A stretch of 64,000 nt of DNA from Azospirillum brasilense (GCF_007827795.1 NZ_VITI01000001.1:1-64000); one strand, 5' to 3'. Counted from the first letter of the stretch, positions 55,302 through 63,321 are shown. The notes: generated by a model not told the origin, from the sequence alone. A program made the numbers and translations.

Positions 55302-55322
55302 CTCTCCCGCCCCGGGAGACGG
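55302..55322. repeat. Dispersed palindrome copy 4 (cyclase/nifB gap)
   Basis: CCTCTCCCG and CGGGAGACGG around CCC, one mismatch from the copy at 22211. It directly follows the cyclase stop and may terminate it before the nifB control region. Confidence 0.75.
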
Positions 55323-55357
55323 AACCATCGCGCACTCCGCTGCTCTGTGAGCCCTCA

Positions 55358-55373
55358 TGTCGGGTCCCCGACA
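55358..55373 (+). promoter_or_regulatory. NifA upstream activator site (distal)
   Basis: TGT-N10-ACA: TGTCGGGTCCCCGACA, a perfect NifA-binding consensus and also a dyad. It is about 147 bases upstream of the predicted nifB start of transcription. Confidence 0.85.
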
Positions 55374-55414
55374 GGCAGCGTGTTTGTCGGCCATTGTTTG
55401 GCTTTGTCCGCCTT

Positions 55415-55430
55415 TGTCGGATTACCGACA
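55415..55430 (+). promoter_or_regulatory. NifA upstream activator site (proximal)
   Basis: TGT-N10-ACA: TGTCGGATTACCGACA. Its centre is 57 bases from the distal site and about 73 bases before the -24 element, within the usual 80–150 base range from the start of transcription. Confidence 0.87.
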
Positions 55431-55486
55431 TGGCCCACAGGCCCGACACAACCGTCTAACCTTCTGAAACTCCACAATTCACGCGG

Positions 55487-55503
55487 TTGGCCCCGAACTT
55501 GCT
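55487..55503 (+). promoter_or_regulatory. Sigma-54 (-24/-12) promoter of nifB
   Basis: TTGGCCCCGAACTTGCT fits the -24 GG (55489–55490) and -12 GC (55501–55502) consensus with exactly 10 bases between them. Transcription should start near 55513, 43 bases before the nifB ATG. Confidence 0.88.
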
Positions 55504-55555
55504 TTTAACGACCTGACCAAGGGCGCCGACGGCGCGGCTGGGAAGGGAGTGGACG

Positions 55556-57112
55556 ATGGCCAACGTTATTTCGCTCGACAGCATCCTGGGCGTGGGTGAG
55601 CTGAAGGCTCCCGCCGAGGCGCCGCCCGCCGCCGCCGCCGGCTGCGCGTCGTCCTCCTGCGGGTCGTCGGACGGCCCCGCCGACATGTCCCCGGAGGTGT
55701 GGGAGAAGGTGAAGAACCACCCCTGCTACTCCGAGGAGGCGCATCACTATTTCGCCCGCATGCACGTCGCGGTGGCGCCGGCCTGCAACATCCAGTGCAA
55801 CTACTGCAACCGCAAATACGACTGCTCGAACGAGAGCCGGCCGGGCGTGGTCTCCGAGAAGCTGACCCCCGATCAGGCGCTCCGCAAGATTCTGGCTGTC
55901 GCCAAGGAGATCCCGCAGCTCTCCGTCATCGGCATCGCCGGCCCCGGCGACAGCCTGGCGGCGGGCGGCAGGAACACCTTCAAGACCTTCGAAATGCTGG
56001 CGAAGAAGGCGCCGGACCTCAAGCTGTGCCTGTCCACCAACGGTCTGGCCCTGCCCGACCATGTGGACACCATCGCGAACTACAACATCGACCACGTCAC
56101 GATCACCATCAACATGGTCGATCCCGAGGTCGGGCAGCACATCTATCCCTGGATCTTCCACGACCACAAGCGTTGGACCGGCCTGGACGCCGCGAAGATC
56201 CTGCACGAGCGCCAGATGCTCGGGCTGGAGATGCTGACCTCGCGCGGCATCCTGGTGAAGGTGAACTCCGTCATGATCCCGGGGATCAACGACGAGCACC
56301 TGATGGACGTGAACAAGGCCGTGAAGTCGCGCGGCGCCTTCCTGCACAACATCATGCCGCTGATCTCCGACCCGGCGCACGGCACCCATTTCGGCCTGAC
56401 CGGCCAGCGCGGGCCGACCGCCCAGGAGCTGAAGGTGCTTCAGGACCAGTGCGAGGGCGGGGCCAAGCTGATGCGCCACTGCCGCCAGTGCCGCGCCGAC
56501 GCGGTCGGCCTGCTCGGCGAGGACCGCGGTTCCGAATTCACCATCGACCGCATCGAGGCAATGGGCGAGGTCGAATACGACCAGGAGGCCGCCCGCACCT
56601 ACCGCGAGCATGTCGAGGGCGAGCGCTCCGGGCGCCACGCCGCCAAGGCCGCCGCGCAGGCCGATGTGGTCGAAACCGTCGGCACCGAGGTGCAGCCGAT
56701 CCTGATCGCCGTCGCCACCAAGGGCGGCGAGCGCATCAACGAGCATTTCGGCCACGCCAAGGAATTCCAGATCTACGAGGTCGGCCCGAAGGGCGCCAAG
56801 TTCGTCGGCCACCGCCGCGTCGACCAGTATTGCGAAGGCGGCTCGGGCGACGAGGACGCGCTCGGCTCCGTCCTGTCGGCGATCAACGACTGCACCGCGG
56901 TCTTCGTCGCCAAGATCGGCGGCTGCCCGTCGCAGAACCTCAAGGACGCGGGCATCGAGCCGGTTGACCGCTTCGCCTTCGAATACATCGAGGAGTCGGC
57001 ATTGACCTACTTCAAGGACTACGCCGAGCGCCTCGGCCAAGGTGCGATCAACGCGCGCGAGGGGCAGGACGCGGTGATCCGCACCGGCGCCTTCACCGCC
57101 CTGCGCGCCTGA
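55556..57112 (+). CDS. nifB: NifB, FeMo-cofactor precursor synthase
   Basis: NifB is a radical SAM enzyme that fuses two 4Fe-4S clusters with a carbide to form NifB-co. The 518-residue protein has a Cys-rich N-terminus (C30, C35), the radical SAM triad C77-x3-C81-x2-C84 in ACNIQCNYCNRKYDC, further conserved cysteines (MRHCRQCRADAVG), and a C-terminal NifX-like domain (from about 385, LIAVATKGGERINEHFGHA) that holds the product. GGGAG stands before the ATG. First gene of the operon that continues to 63.3 kb. Confidence 0.97.
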   Translation: MANVISLDSILGVGELKAPAEAPPAAAAGCASSSCGSSDGPADMSPEVWEKVKNHPCYSEEAHHYFARMHVAVAPACNIQCNYCNRKYDCSNESRPGVVSEKLTPDQALRKILAVAKEIPQLSVIGIAGPGDSLAAGGRNTFKTFEMLAKKAPDLKLCLSTNGLALPDHVDTIANYNIDHVTITINMVDPEVGQHIYPWIFHDHKRWTGLDAAKILHERQMLGLEMLTSRGILVKVNSVMIPGINDEHLMDVNKAVKSRGAFLHNIMPLISDPAHGTHFGLTGQRGPTAQELKVLQDQCEGGAKLMRHCRQCRADAVGLLGEDRGSEFTIDRIEAMGEVEYDQEAARTYREHVEGERSGRHAAKAAAQADVVETVGTEVQPILIAVATKGGERINEHFGHAKEFQIYEVGPKGAKFVGHRRVDQYCEGGSGDEDALGSVLSAINDCTAVFVAKIGGCPSQNLKDAGIEPVDRFAFEYIEESALTYFKDYAERLGQGAINAREGQDAVIRTGAFTALRA

Positions 57113-57190
57113 CGCCCGAACACCCGATCACCCCACGGACTTACCCGGCGGCCCACCGCAACAGCCGCCACCACACCCAAGGAGAGTGTC

Positions 57191-57382
57191 ATGGCTTACA
57201 AGATCAAGGCTTCCGACTGCACCGCCTGCGGCGCCTGCGAGGCCGAGTGCCCGAACAACGCCATCAGCTTCAAGAAGGGCGCCTACGCCATCAACGCGGA
57301 CCTGTGCACCGAGTGCAAGGGCCAGTTCTCCAGCCCGCAATGCGCCTCGGTCTGCCCGGCCGACTGCTGCGTCCCGGCCTGA
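57191..57382 (+). CDS. fdxN: 2[4Fe-4S] ferredoxin FdxN
   Basis: A 63-residue ferredoxin with two cluster motifs: [12 protein letters not shown] (residues 10–21) and the expanded [18 protein letters not shown], where eight residues separate the second and third cysteines, characteristic of nif-linked FdxN. In rhizobia and Azotobacter such ferredoxins serve NifB or nitrogenase electron transfer. AAGGAGAG precedes the ATG. 78 bases after nifB. Confidence 0.95.
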   Translation: MAYKIKASDCTACGACEAECPNNAISFKKGAYAINADLCTECKGQFSSPQCASVCPADCCVPA

Positions 57383-57394
57383 TCGCCCGAAACC

Positions 57395-57421
57395 CCTCTC
57401 CCGTCCCATCACGGGAGAGGG
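57395..57421. repeat. Dispersed palindrome copy 5, carrying the ribosome-binding site of the TPR gene
   Basis: CCCTCTCCCGT (57395–57405) and ACGGGAGAGGG (57411–57421) form a perfect 11-bp hairpin. Its right arm GGGAGAGGG is the only Shine–Dalgarno-like sequence of the next gene. Confidence 0.85.
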
Positions 57422-57426
57422 TGTCC

Positions 57427-57975
57427 ATGGAGCGCACCGCCATGCTGGACGAGGTGGATGAAGGCTGGCTCAACCGCCGTTACTACGGCGGCGACCTGCC
57501 GCCCGAGGCGGAGCGGTTCCTGCATCTCGCCGCCGCCAGCCACGCCGACGCCGAGGCGGCGGAGCGCTACCTCGCCCGCGCCGCCGAGCTGGCGCCGGGG
57601 CACCGGCTGGTCGATCTCGGCCATTACAAGTTCCACTTCTACAAGGCCAACCTGGACACCGCCCTGCTCTACGGCGAGCGGATGCTCGGCCACGCCATGG
57701 CGGCCATCGGCCTGAACCACACCGACTGGCGCATGGTCGGCCAGGATTCTTCCAGATCATTGGGGGCTGACTTTGCGGGTCTGGAGCCGGCCCCGCGCCT
57801 GTTCCTGTTCGCCCTGACCGCGGTCGGCTACCTGCATCTGCGCCTGGGCCGTCTGGCCGAAGGGCGCGAGGCCCTGAACAAGGTCCGGGAGCTGGACCCG
57901 AAGGACCGCTTCGGAACCACCCGCCTGCTCGCCGCCGCCGATCGTTTCGAAGCCGGCCCGGAGGACGATGCATGA
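57427..57975 (+). CDS. TPR-like nif accessory protein
   Basis: A 182-residue helical protein. Two stretches have TPR character: AAERYLARAAELAPGHRLVDLGHYKF (about 40–65) and LHLRLGRLAEGREALNKVRELDP (about 138–160). No cofactor motif. Small TPR proteins between fdxN and LRV/nifZ occur in other diazotrophs, and a role in protein–protein contacts during nitrogenase maturation is inference. The alternative GTG start at 57421 differs by two residues. It overlaps the next gene by 4 bases. Confidence 0.8.
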   Translation: MERTAMLDEVDEGWLNRRYYGGDLPPEAERFLHLAAASHADAEAAERYLARAAELAPGHRLVDLGHYKFHFYKANLDTALLYGERMLGHAMAAIGLNHTDWRMVGQDSSRSLGADFAGLEPAPRLFLFALTAVGYLHLRLGRLAEGREALNKVRELDPKDRFGTTRLLAAADRFEAGPEDDA

Positions 57976-58745
57976 GCGACGACATCGACAAGGCGCTGGA
58001 CTGGCTGGGCAACCCCGTCGATTGCGACGGCTGCGCCTTCCGCGACCGTCTGGCCGAGGGGCGCTGCGAACCGCTGCGCGCCTGCGTGCACGACCGCTAC
58101 GCCAAGCGCATCCAGCGCTTCTTCCAATGGAACGACGATCTGGCCGGCGAGCATCTCGACCATCCCTATTTCGAGGTCCGCGCCAACGCCGCCCGCTTCG
58201 CGCCGATCTTCATCGTGCCGCGGCTGATGGACGATCCGGACGAGACGGTGCGCGCCGCCGTCGCCCGCCGCCTGCCGCGCCGCCTGCTGCTGAAGATGCG
58301 CGGCGACCCCGACCGCGAGGTGCGCATCGCCGTCGCCTCCCGGCTGGAGGAGGCCGACCTCGCCCCGCTGATGCGCGACCCCGACTATTCCGTCCGCCTG
58401 CGCGTCGCCCGCCGCGTGCCCGAGGGCATGCTGCCGGCTATGATGCACGACGAGGACCCGGAAATCCGGCTGGAGGTCGCCAACCGCATCGGGCTGGAGT
58501 GGCTGATGAGCATGGCCTGGGACGACAGCGCCCGCGTGCGCATGGTCGTGGCCCGGCGCCTGCCGCCGGAAAAGCTGGCCGCGCTGATCCGCGACGCCGA
58601 CTGGTGCGTGCGTTTCGTCGTCGCCAGCCGCCTGCCGCCCGAAGACCTCGCCCCACTGACCGAAGACCCGGTGGACGACGTCCGCACCGTGGCGCAGAAG
58701 CGCCGCGCCGGACTGCCCGCCACCGGCGACCTGATCCCCGACTGA
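57972..58745 (+). CDS. 4Fe-4S leucine-rich-variant (LRV) protein
   Basis: A 257-residue protein whose N-terminus has four cysteines (CDGCAFRDRLAEGRC then LRAC; C-x2-C-x10-C-x5-C), the ligand set of the Azotobacter LRV Fe–S protein, followed by about eight LRV repeats of the form DPDxxVRxxVAxRL-PxxxLxxLMRD (about residues 65–235). LRV proteins are solenoids found next to nifB/nifZ in several diazotrophs, with function unproven. ATGA overlap with the TPR gene. Confidence 0.9.
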   Translation: MSDDIDKALDWLGNPVDCDGCAFRDRLAEGRCEPLRACVHDRYAKRIQRFFQWNDDLAGEHLDHPYFEVRANAARFAPIFIVPRLMDDPDETVRAAVARRLPRRLLLKMRGDPDREVRIAVASRLEEADLAPLMRDPDYSVRLRVARRVPEGMLPAMMHDEDPEIRLEVANRIGLEWLMSMAWDDSARVRMVVARRLPPEKLAALIRDADWCVRFVVASRLPPEDLAPLTEDPVDDVRTVAQKRRAGLPATGDLIPD

Positions 58746-58780
58746 CCGGCCCCCTGACTGACCGGACCAAGGAGCACCGA

Positions 58781-59077
58781 ATGCGCGAGCGCGCCCGCGA
58801 TCCGAACGAACCGATCGAACTGGAAGACCGCCCCGCCTTCGAGGAGGGCCAGAAGGTCCGCGCCCTTCGCGACGTGCGCAACGACGGCACCTATCCCGGA
58901 CGCCCGATGGGCGACTTCCTGATCCGCACCGGCGATGTCGGCTACGTCAAGTCGATCGGCACTTACCTGCAGATGTATTACATCTACGGCATCGATTTTT
59001 ATGAGAAGCGCATCATCGTCGGCATGCGCGCCAAGGAACTCGAACTGGTCGACGCGCACTGCAACGATCCGCAGTGA
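58781..59077 (+). CDS. nifZ: NifZ (first copy)
   Basis: A 98-residue NifZ, needed for formation of the second P-cluster pair of the MoFe protein in Azotobacter. The SH3-like core shows FEEGQKVRALRDVRNDGTYP (residues 19–38), GDVGYVKSIGTYLQ and VGMRAKELEL. AAGGAG lies 6 bases before ATG 58781. It is too short to be called by length and is hidden in a longer open frame. Confidence 0.92.
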   Translation: MRERARDPNEPIELEDRPAFEEGQKVRALRDVRNDGTYPGRPMGDFLIRTGDVGYVKSIGTYLQMYYIYGIDFYEKRIIVGMRAKELELVDAHCNDPQ

Positions 59078-59115
59078 CTTATCCCCACAGTGACCCACCG
59101 CCTGAGGAGCACGCG

Positions 59116-59427
59116 ATGAGCGACGCCGTTACCGAAGCGAAGAAGCCCGGCTTCATCCCGCCGCGCGAACCGCTCTACGACTGGGGTCTGGCGGTCATTG
59201 CCACGGTGGACCTGCACAACGACGGCAGCCACCCCAACGCCGAGGATGGCGCTCTGCTGGCCCCGAAGGGCACGCCCGGCACCATCGTGCGCATCGGCCA
59301 CGCCGAGGGCACGCAGATCCCCGTCTATCTGGTGGAATTCCCGGCCGGTGTCGTCGTCGGCTGCCTGGAGGAGGAGATCGCCCCCGCCGACGGCCGCCGC
59401 CGCGGCGTCCCCGGCGTGATGGACTGA
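59116..59427 (+). CDS. nifZ: NifZ-like protein (second copy)
   Basis: A 103-residue NifZ paralogue with the same order of motifs, LAVIATVDLHNDGSHP, GTIVRIGHAEGTQIP and VVVGCLEEEIAP, but a longer N-terminus and clear sequence divergence from the first copy (GYV replaced by GTIV). GAGGAG precedes ATG 59116. 38 bases after the first nifZ. Confidence 0.85.
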   Translation: MSDAVTEAKKPGFIPPREPLYDWGLAVIATVDLHNDGSHPNAEDGALLAPKGTPGTIVRIGHAEGTQIPVYLVEFPAGVVVGCLEEEIAPADGRRRGVPGVMD

Positions 59428-59467
59428 TGCGGTTCCGCCCACCCGTGCCACGGCTTCCGATGGACCC

Positions 59468-60619
59468 ATGATCTATCTCGACAACAACGCGACGACCCCG
59501 CTGGCGCCCGAGGTGCGGGAGGCGATGCTGCCGCACCTGTTCGGGGAGTTCGGCAACCCCTCCAGCCCGCACGCCGCCGGCATGGCGGCCAAGCGGGCGG
59601 TGGGCGAGGCGCGCGCCCAGGTGGCGGCGCTGGTCGGCGCGAAGACCGCGGACATCCTCTTCACCGCCAGCGCGACGGAGGCCAACCACACGGCCCTGAT
59701 CGGCACGCTGCGCGCCGTCGCGGCGGAGCATCCGGAACGCCGCCACCTCGTCACCACGGCGATCGAGCATCCCTCGACCCTGATGCTGGCGGGGGATCTG
59801 GAGCGGCAGGGCTGGCGGGTCACCGTCCTGCCGGTGGACGGCACCGGCACCATCGCGCTCGCCGACCTGCGCGACGCGGTGACGCCCGACACGGCTCTGG
59901 TTTCCGTCATGTGGGCGAACAACGAGACCGGGGCGATCCAGCCGGTCGGCGCCGCCGCCGACATTGCCCAGGCCCGCGGCGCCCTGTTCCACACCGACGC
60001 GGTGCAGGCCGCCGGACGGGTGCCCATAAAAGTGGACGCGGTGAACGCCGACCTGCTGACCCTGTCCGCCCACAAGATGCACGGGCCGAAGGGCATCGGC
60101 GCCCTCTTCATCCGCAAGGGCGTGCCCTTCACCCCGCTGATCCACGGCCATCAGGAGCGCCACCGCCGCGGCGGAACGGAGAATGTGCCGGCCATCGTCG
60201 GCTTCGGCGCCGCCGCCGGCCGCGCCGCCGCCATGGTGGCGGAGGCCGGGGACATGGCGATCCTGCGCGACCGGCTGGAGCGCGGCGTGCTCGCCGGCTG
60301 GCCGGGCAGCCGGGTCAACGGCGAGGGGGCGGACCGCCTGTCCAACACCAGCAACATCCGCTTCGCCGACCCGCAGGGCCGCCCGCTGGACGCGGAGGAA
60401 TTGCTGATGCGGCTCGACCGCGCCGGCATCGCCGTCTCCATGGGGGCGGCCTGTGCTTCCGGCGGCAACGAACCGAGCCACGTCCTGACCGCCATGGGCC
60501 TGACCCCGGCGGAGGCGGCGGCCAGCCTGCGCTTCTCCCTCAGCCGCTACAACACGGCGGAGGAGGTGGAATCGGTCCTCAACGAGTTTCCCGCGCTCTA
60601 CGCGCGGATCGCGGCCTGA
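59468..60619 (+). CDS. nifS: NifS cysteine desulfurase
   Basis: The 383-residue PLP enzyme supplies sulfur for nitrogenase clusters. PLP lysine K203 (LSAHKMHGPKG), conserved His in AIEHPSTL, and persulfide Cys C329 in GAACASGGNEPSHVL, the nif-type loop. MIYLDNNATTPLAPEV is the classic N-terminus. nifU is not adjacent, so the scaffold must be encoded elsewhere. 40 bases after the second nifZ. Confidence 0.95.
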   Translation: MIYLDNNATTPLAPEVREAMLPHLFGEFGNPSSPHAAGMAAKRAVGEARAQVAALVGAKTADILFTASATEANHTALIGTLRAVAAEHPERRHLVTTAIEHPSTLMLAGDLERQGWRVTVLPVDGTGTIALADLRDAVTPDTALVSVMWANNETGAIQPVGAAADIAQARGALFHTDAVQAAGRVPIKVDAVNADLLTLSAHKMHGPKGIGALFIRKGVPFTPLIHGHQERHRRGGTENVPAIVGFGAAAGRAAAMVAEAGDMAILRDRLERGVLAGWPGSRVNGEGADRLSNTSNIRFADPQGRPLDAEELLMRLDRAGIAVSMGAACASGGNEPSHVLTAMGLTPAEAAASLRFSLSRYNTAEEVESVLNEFPALYARIAA

Positions 60620-60657
60620 CCAAACGACAGCCAAACACACGACGACTGGAGAGTGAC

Positions 60658-60867
60658 ATGAAGGTGATGGTGCGCAAGGCCGGTGAGCAATACACGATCT
60701 ACGTCGCCAAGAAGGACCTGGAGGAGCCCATCACCGAGATGGAAAAGCCGGGCCTGTGGGGCGGCTGGGTCAAGGTCGCCAACGGCTGGACGCTGGACCT
60801 GCCGGAGATGCCGGCGGACACCCGCCTGCCCATCACCGTCGAGGCCAAGAAGCGCGGCGCGGAGTGA
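60658..60867 (+). CDS. nifT: NifT/FixU protein
   Basis: A 69-residue small beta protein with the family pattern MKVMVRK…YTIYVAKKDLEEPI…GGWVKVANGWTLDLPEM. NifT is conserved in nif clusters; deletion has little effect in Klebsiella and Azotobacter. CTGGAGAG lies before the ATG. Confidence 0.92.
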   Translation: MKVMVRKAGEQYTIYVAKKDLEEPITEMEKPGLWGGWVKVANGWTLDLPEMPADTRLPITVEAKKRGAE

Positions 60868-60872
60868 CGGCC

Positions 60873-61157
60873 ATGGCCCTGACCCCGGAACGGATCGACG
60901 CCATCGCCGCCCTGGCCGGCAGACTCTTCGCGGACGGGACCCGGCTCGACGCCGTGGTCCGCGCCGTGCGCGAGGCGAACCCGGACCTGTCCAACGTCAC
61001 CGGGGCACACGCCGCGGTGATGGCGGAGGACGCCTTCCGGGAGGAGCCCGGCTTCAACCTCTACCTCGTGGACGGCACCAACCATTGCTGGCTCATCACC
61101 AACAAGCCGGAGACGGCGACCGGCGTGGTGATCGCGCAACGGGACGAGGACGACTGA
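60873..61157 (+). CDS. Nif-associated small protein (DUF6129-like)
   Basis: A 94-residue protein: a helical N-terminus (MALTPERIDAIAALAGRL) and a C-terminal part with FNLYLVDGTNHCWLITNKPETATGVVIAQRDEDD-like ending (about residues 63–94). It resembles the DUF6129 family that is found only in nif clusters as far as I know; no function assigned. Six bases after nifT. Confidence 0.75.
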   Translation: MALTPERIDAIAALAGRLFADGTRLDAVVRAVREANPDLSNVTGAHAAVMAEDAFREEPGFNLYLVDGTNHCWLITNKPETATGVVIAQRDEDD

Positions 61158-61171
61158 ATGAGGATCGCGGA

Positions 61172-62359
61172 ATGACGACGCCCCCGGACGACTCAGCCGA
61201 AGACGGCGAACTCGGCGACTACATCCCGCTGATCGACCCGGATATTTCGGAAGCGGAGGTGGCGGTCATCAGCCGCATCCTCACCTCCGGCAGCCTCAGC
61301 GACGGACGGATGACGGAGGGGTTCGAGAACGCCTTCGCCGCCTGGCTCGGCCGCGCCCACGCGGTGGCGGTGTCCAGCGGCACCATCGCCACGCTGATGG
61401 TCCTGAAGGCCTACGGCATCGGGCCGGGAGACGAGGTTCTGTGCTCCCCCTTCGGCTGGCATCAGGTGCAGCACGCCATCGCGCTGGCCGGCGCGGAGCC
61501 GGTCTTCGTCGACATCGACTACTGGCAGCACACCATCAACCCGGCCAAGGCCGAGGCCAGGATCACGCCACGGACCAAGGCCATCCTGGCCGGCAACGTC
61601 AACGGCCACCCCGCCCACTGGGACGAGCTGCGCGCGCTCGCCACCGACAAGGGGCTGATCCTGATCGAGGATTCGACCGAAGCCATCGGCTCCTCCTACA
61701 AGGGGAAGCTGGTCGGCAGCTTCGGCGACTGCGCGGTCTTCGACTTCTCCGAACCCGGCGTGCTGGTGACGGGTGAAGGCGGGATGATCGTCACCGACGA
61801 CCGCAACCTCGCTCACCAGCTCCGCTACCTGCGCCGCCGCGAGATGGAGCACCGCAACACGGTGGTCATCACCCGCACCATCCCCTTCCAGGCGGGCATG
61901 AGCAACCTGACCGCCGCTCTGGGACTCGTCCAGTTGAAGCGCCTGCCGGAGATCCTGGCGAAGCGCCGGGAGGTGGTCGGCTTCTACGAGGCGGCCATGG
62001 CCTCCTTCGAGGGCATCAAACCACCCTACAAGGGGCCGGGCGCCGACGACGTTCATCCGATGGTCTACGCCGTCCATCTCGGCACCCGCTTCACCGCGTC
62101 GGGGCGCAAGGCGGTGCTGGAGGATCTGTCCACCCACGACGTGGAGGCGTCCGACTACGGGCAGGCGCTCTACACCCAGCAATATTACCAGGAACGCGGC
62201 GCCAGCCGGGCCGACTGCCCGGTCTGCCAGAAAACGGTCGACCGCGTTCTGGCCCTGCCGCTGCACCACAAGGTCACCGCCGACGAGGTGCAGTTCATCG
62301 TGGAGACGCTAAAGGACGCCACCGTCAACACGGGGGCGGGCGCGGCGATCTATTTGTGA
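61172..62359 (+). CDS. DegT/DnrJ-fold protein lacking the PLP lysine
   Basis: A 395-residue protein with the whole fold of DegT/DnrJ/EryC1/StrS sugar aminotransferases: HAVAVSSGTIATLMVLKAYGIGPGDEV, VFVDIDYWQHTINP, LIEDSTEAIGSSYKGK, GEGGMIVTDD, and the closing CPVCQKTVDRVLALPLHH. The catalytic site differs: where the PLP-binding lysine (FSF-x3-K-x4-GEGG) is expected, this protein has Gly196 (DFSEPGVLVTGEGG), and the Gln stacking on PLP (EDAAQA) is Glu170. It should not form the usual internal aldimine. It follows nif genes directly, so it is probably co-transcribed. Confidence 0.85.
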   Translation: MTTPPDDSAEDGELGDYIPLIDPDISEAEVAVISRILTSGSLSDGRMTEGFENAFAAWLGRAHAVAVSSGTIATLMVLKAYGIGPGDEVLCSPFGWHQVQHAIALAGAEPVFVDIDYWQHTINPAKAEARITPRTKAILAGNVNGHPAHWDELRALATDKGLILIEDSTEAIGSSYKGKLVGSFGDCAVFDFSEPGVLVTGEGGMIVTDDRNLAHQLRYLRRREMEHRNTVVITRTIPFQAGMSNLTAALGLVQLKRLPEILAKRREVVGFYEAAMASFEGIKPPYKGPGADDVHPMVYAVHLGTRFTASGRKAVLEDLSTHDVEASDYGQALYTQQYYQERGASRADCPVCQKTVDRVLALPLHHKVTADEVQFIVETLKDATVNTGAGAAIYL

Positions 62360-62366
62360 AACGCGA

Positions 62367-62415
62367 CCCCCTCCCTGACCCTCCCCCGCCCAGCGGGGGA
62401 GGGTCAGGGAGGGGG
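62367..62415. repeat. Dispersed palindrome copy 6
   Basis: A perfect 23-bp hairpin (62367–62389 with 62393–62415) around a CCA loop, in the gap between the DegT-like and SIR2-like genes. Confidence 0.9.
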
Positions 62416-62440
62416 CAAACGCCAGCCGAACGGGGTTAGC

Positions 62441-63316
62441 ATGACCGACACCGCCGTCATCGACAGCATGGACACCGACACCATCGTGGCGGAGATCGCC
62501 GCGGCGCTGAAGGCGCGGGGCGTGGTGCCCTATCTCGGGCCGGGCGCCTTCGCGCTGCTGCCGGAGGCCGACTGCCCGATCCCGCGCACCTCGCTGGAAC
62601 TGGCGCAGCGGCTGAACGCCAAGGTCGCCGCACCGGGCCGCATCCGCAGCCAGTTGACCGCCGTCGCCCAGTTCATCGAATCGCGGCGCCACCGCAAGAC
62701 GCTGGACGGCATCCTGAACGAGATCTTCAAGCGCGATGTCCCGGCGACGCCGGTGCACCAGTGGCTGGCCACCCTGCCCGCCCCGCCGATGATCGTCGAT
62801 GTCTGGTACGACAACACGCTGGAAAGCCTGCTGACCGCCGCTCCGGACCGGAGCTGGGGCCAGATCCAGGGCCTGTCCCATCCGCAGGGCGTCGGCGAAT
62901 GGGTGAAATACTACGCCCCCGGCGGGGCGGAGGTCGAGGCCGGGGCGGCGTCGGGCTGGGAAACGCTGCTCTACAAGCCATCGGGCAGCGCGGCCCCGGC
63001 GGGAAACTACCTGATCTCCGACAGCGACTTCGTCGAGATCCTGACGGAGATCGACATCCAGACGCCGATCCCCGCCGTCGTGCAGGAGCGCCGGGCGGGC
63101 CGGAGCTTTCTCTATCTCGGCTGCCGCTTCGACCAGGAAATCCAGCGCACCTTCGCCCGCCAGATCGCCAAGCGCTCGTCCGACCGGCATTGGGCGGTGA
63201 TCGAAGGCGAGCTGTCGAAGAACGAGGCGCGCTTCCTGGAGCTGCAGAACATCACCCGCCTCGACCTGCCTCTGGACGAGGCCGTCCGGCGGATTGGCGA
63301 CGCGATGGGGACGTAA
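62441..63316 (+). CDS. SIR2-like protein at the end of the nif block
   Basis: A 291-residue protein with a Rossmann-type start VVPYLGPGAFALLPE (about residues 27–41), a PMIVDVWYDNTLESLL segment where SIR2 proteins have TTNYD, and a late RSFLYLGCRFDQEIQRTF like the FLGYSLxD of SIR2_2 proteins. The catalytic HG motif and the GAGxS are not intact, so NAD-dependent deacylation is doubtful. It may bind NAD or ADP-ribose. No nif role is known to me. Confidence 0.65.
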   Translation: MTDTAVIDSMDTDTIVAEIAAALKARGVVPYLGPGAFALLPEADCPIPRTSLELAQRLNAKVAAPGRIRSQLTAVAQFIESRRHRKTLDGILNEIFKRDVPATPVHQWLATLPAPPMIVDVWYDNTLESLLTAAPDRSWGQIQGLSHPQGVGEWVKYYAPGGAEVEAGAASGWETLLYKPSGSAAPAGNYLISDSDFVEILTEIDIQTPIPAVVQERRAGRSFLYLGCRFDQEIQRTFARQIAKRSSDRHWAVIEGELSKNEARFLELQNITRLDLPLDEAVRRIGDAMGT

Positions 63317-63321
63317 AACAC

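Noticed and set aside
59428-59467. A separate nif promoter in front of nifS
   Set aside because: The 40-base gap has no -24/-12 element; read-through from the nifB promoter is simpler.
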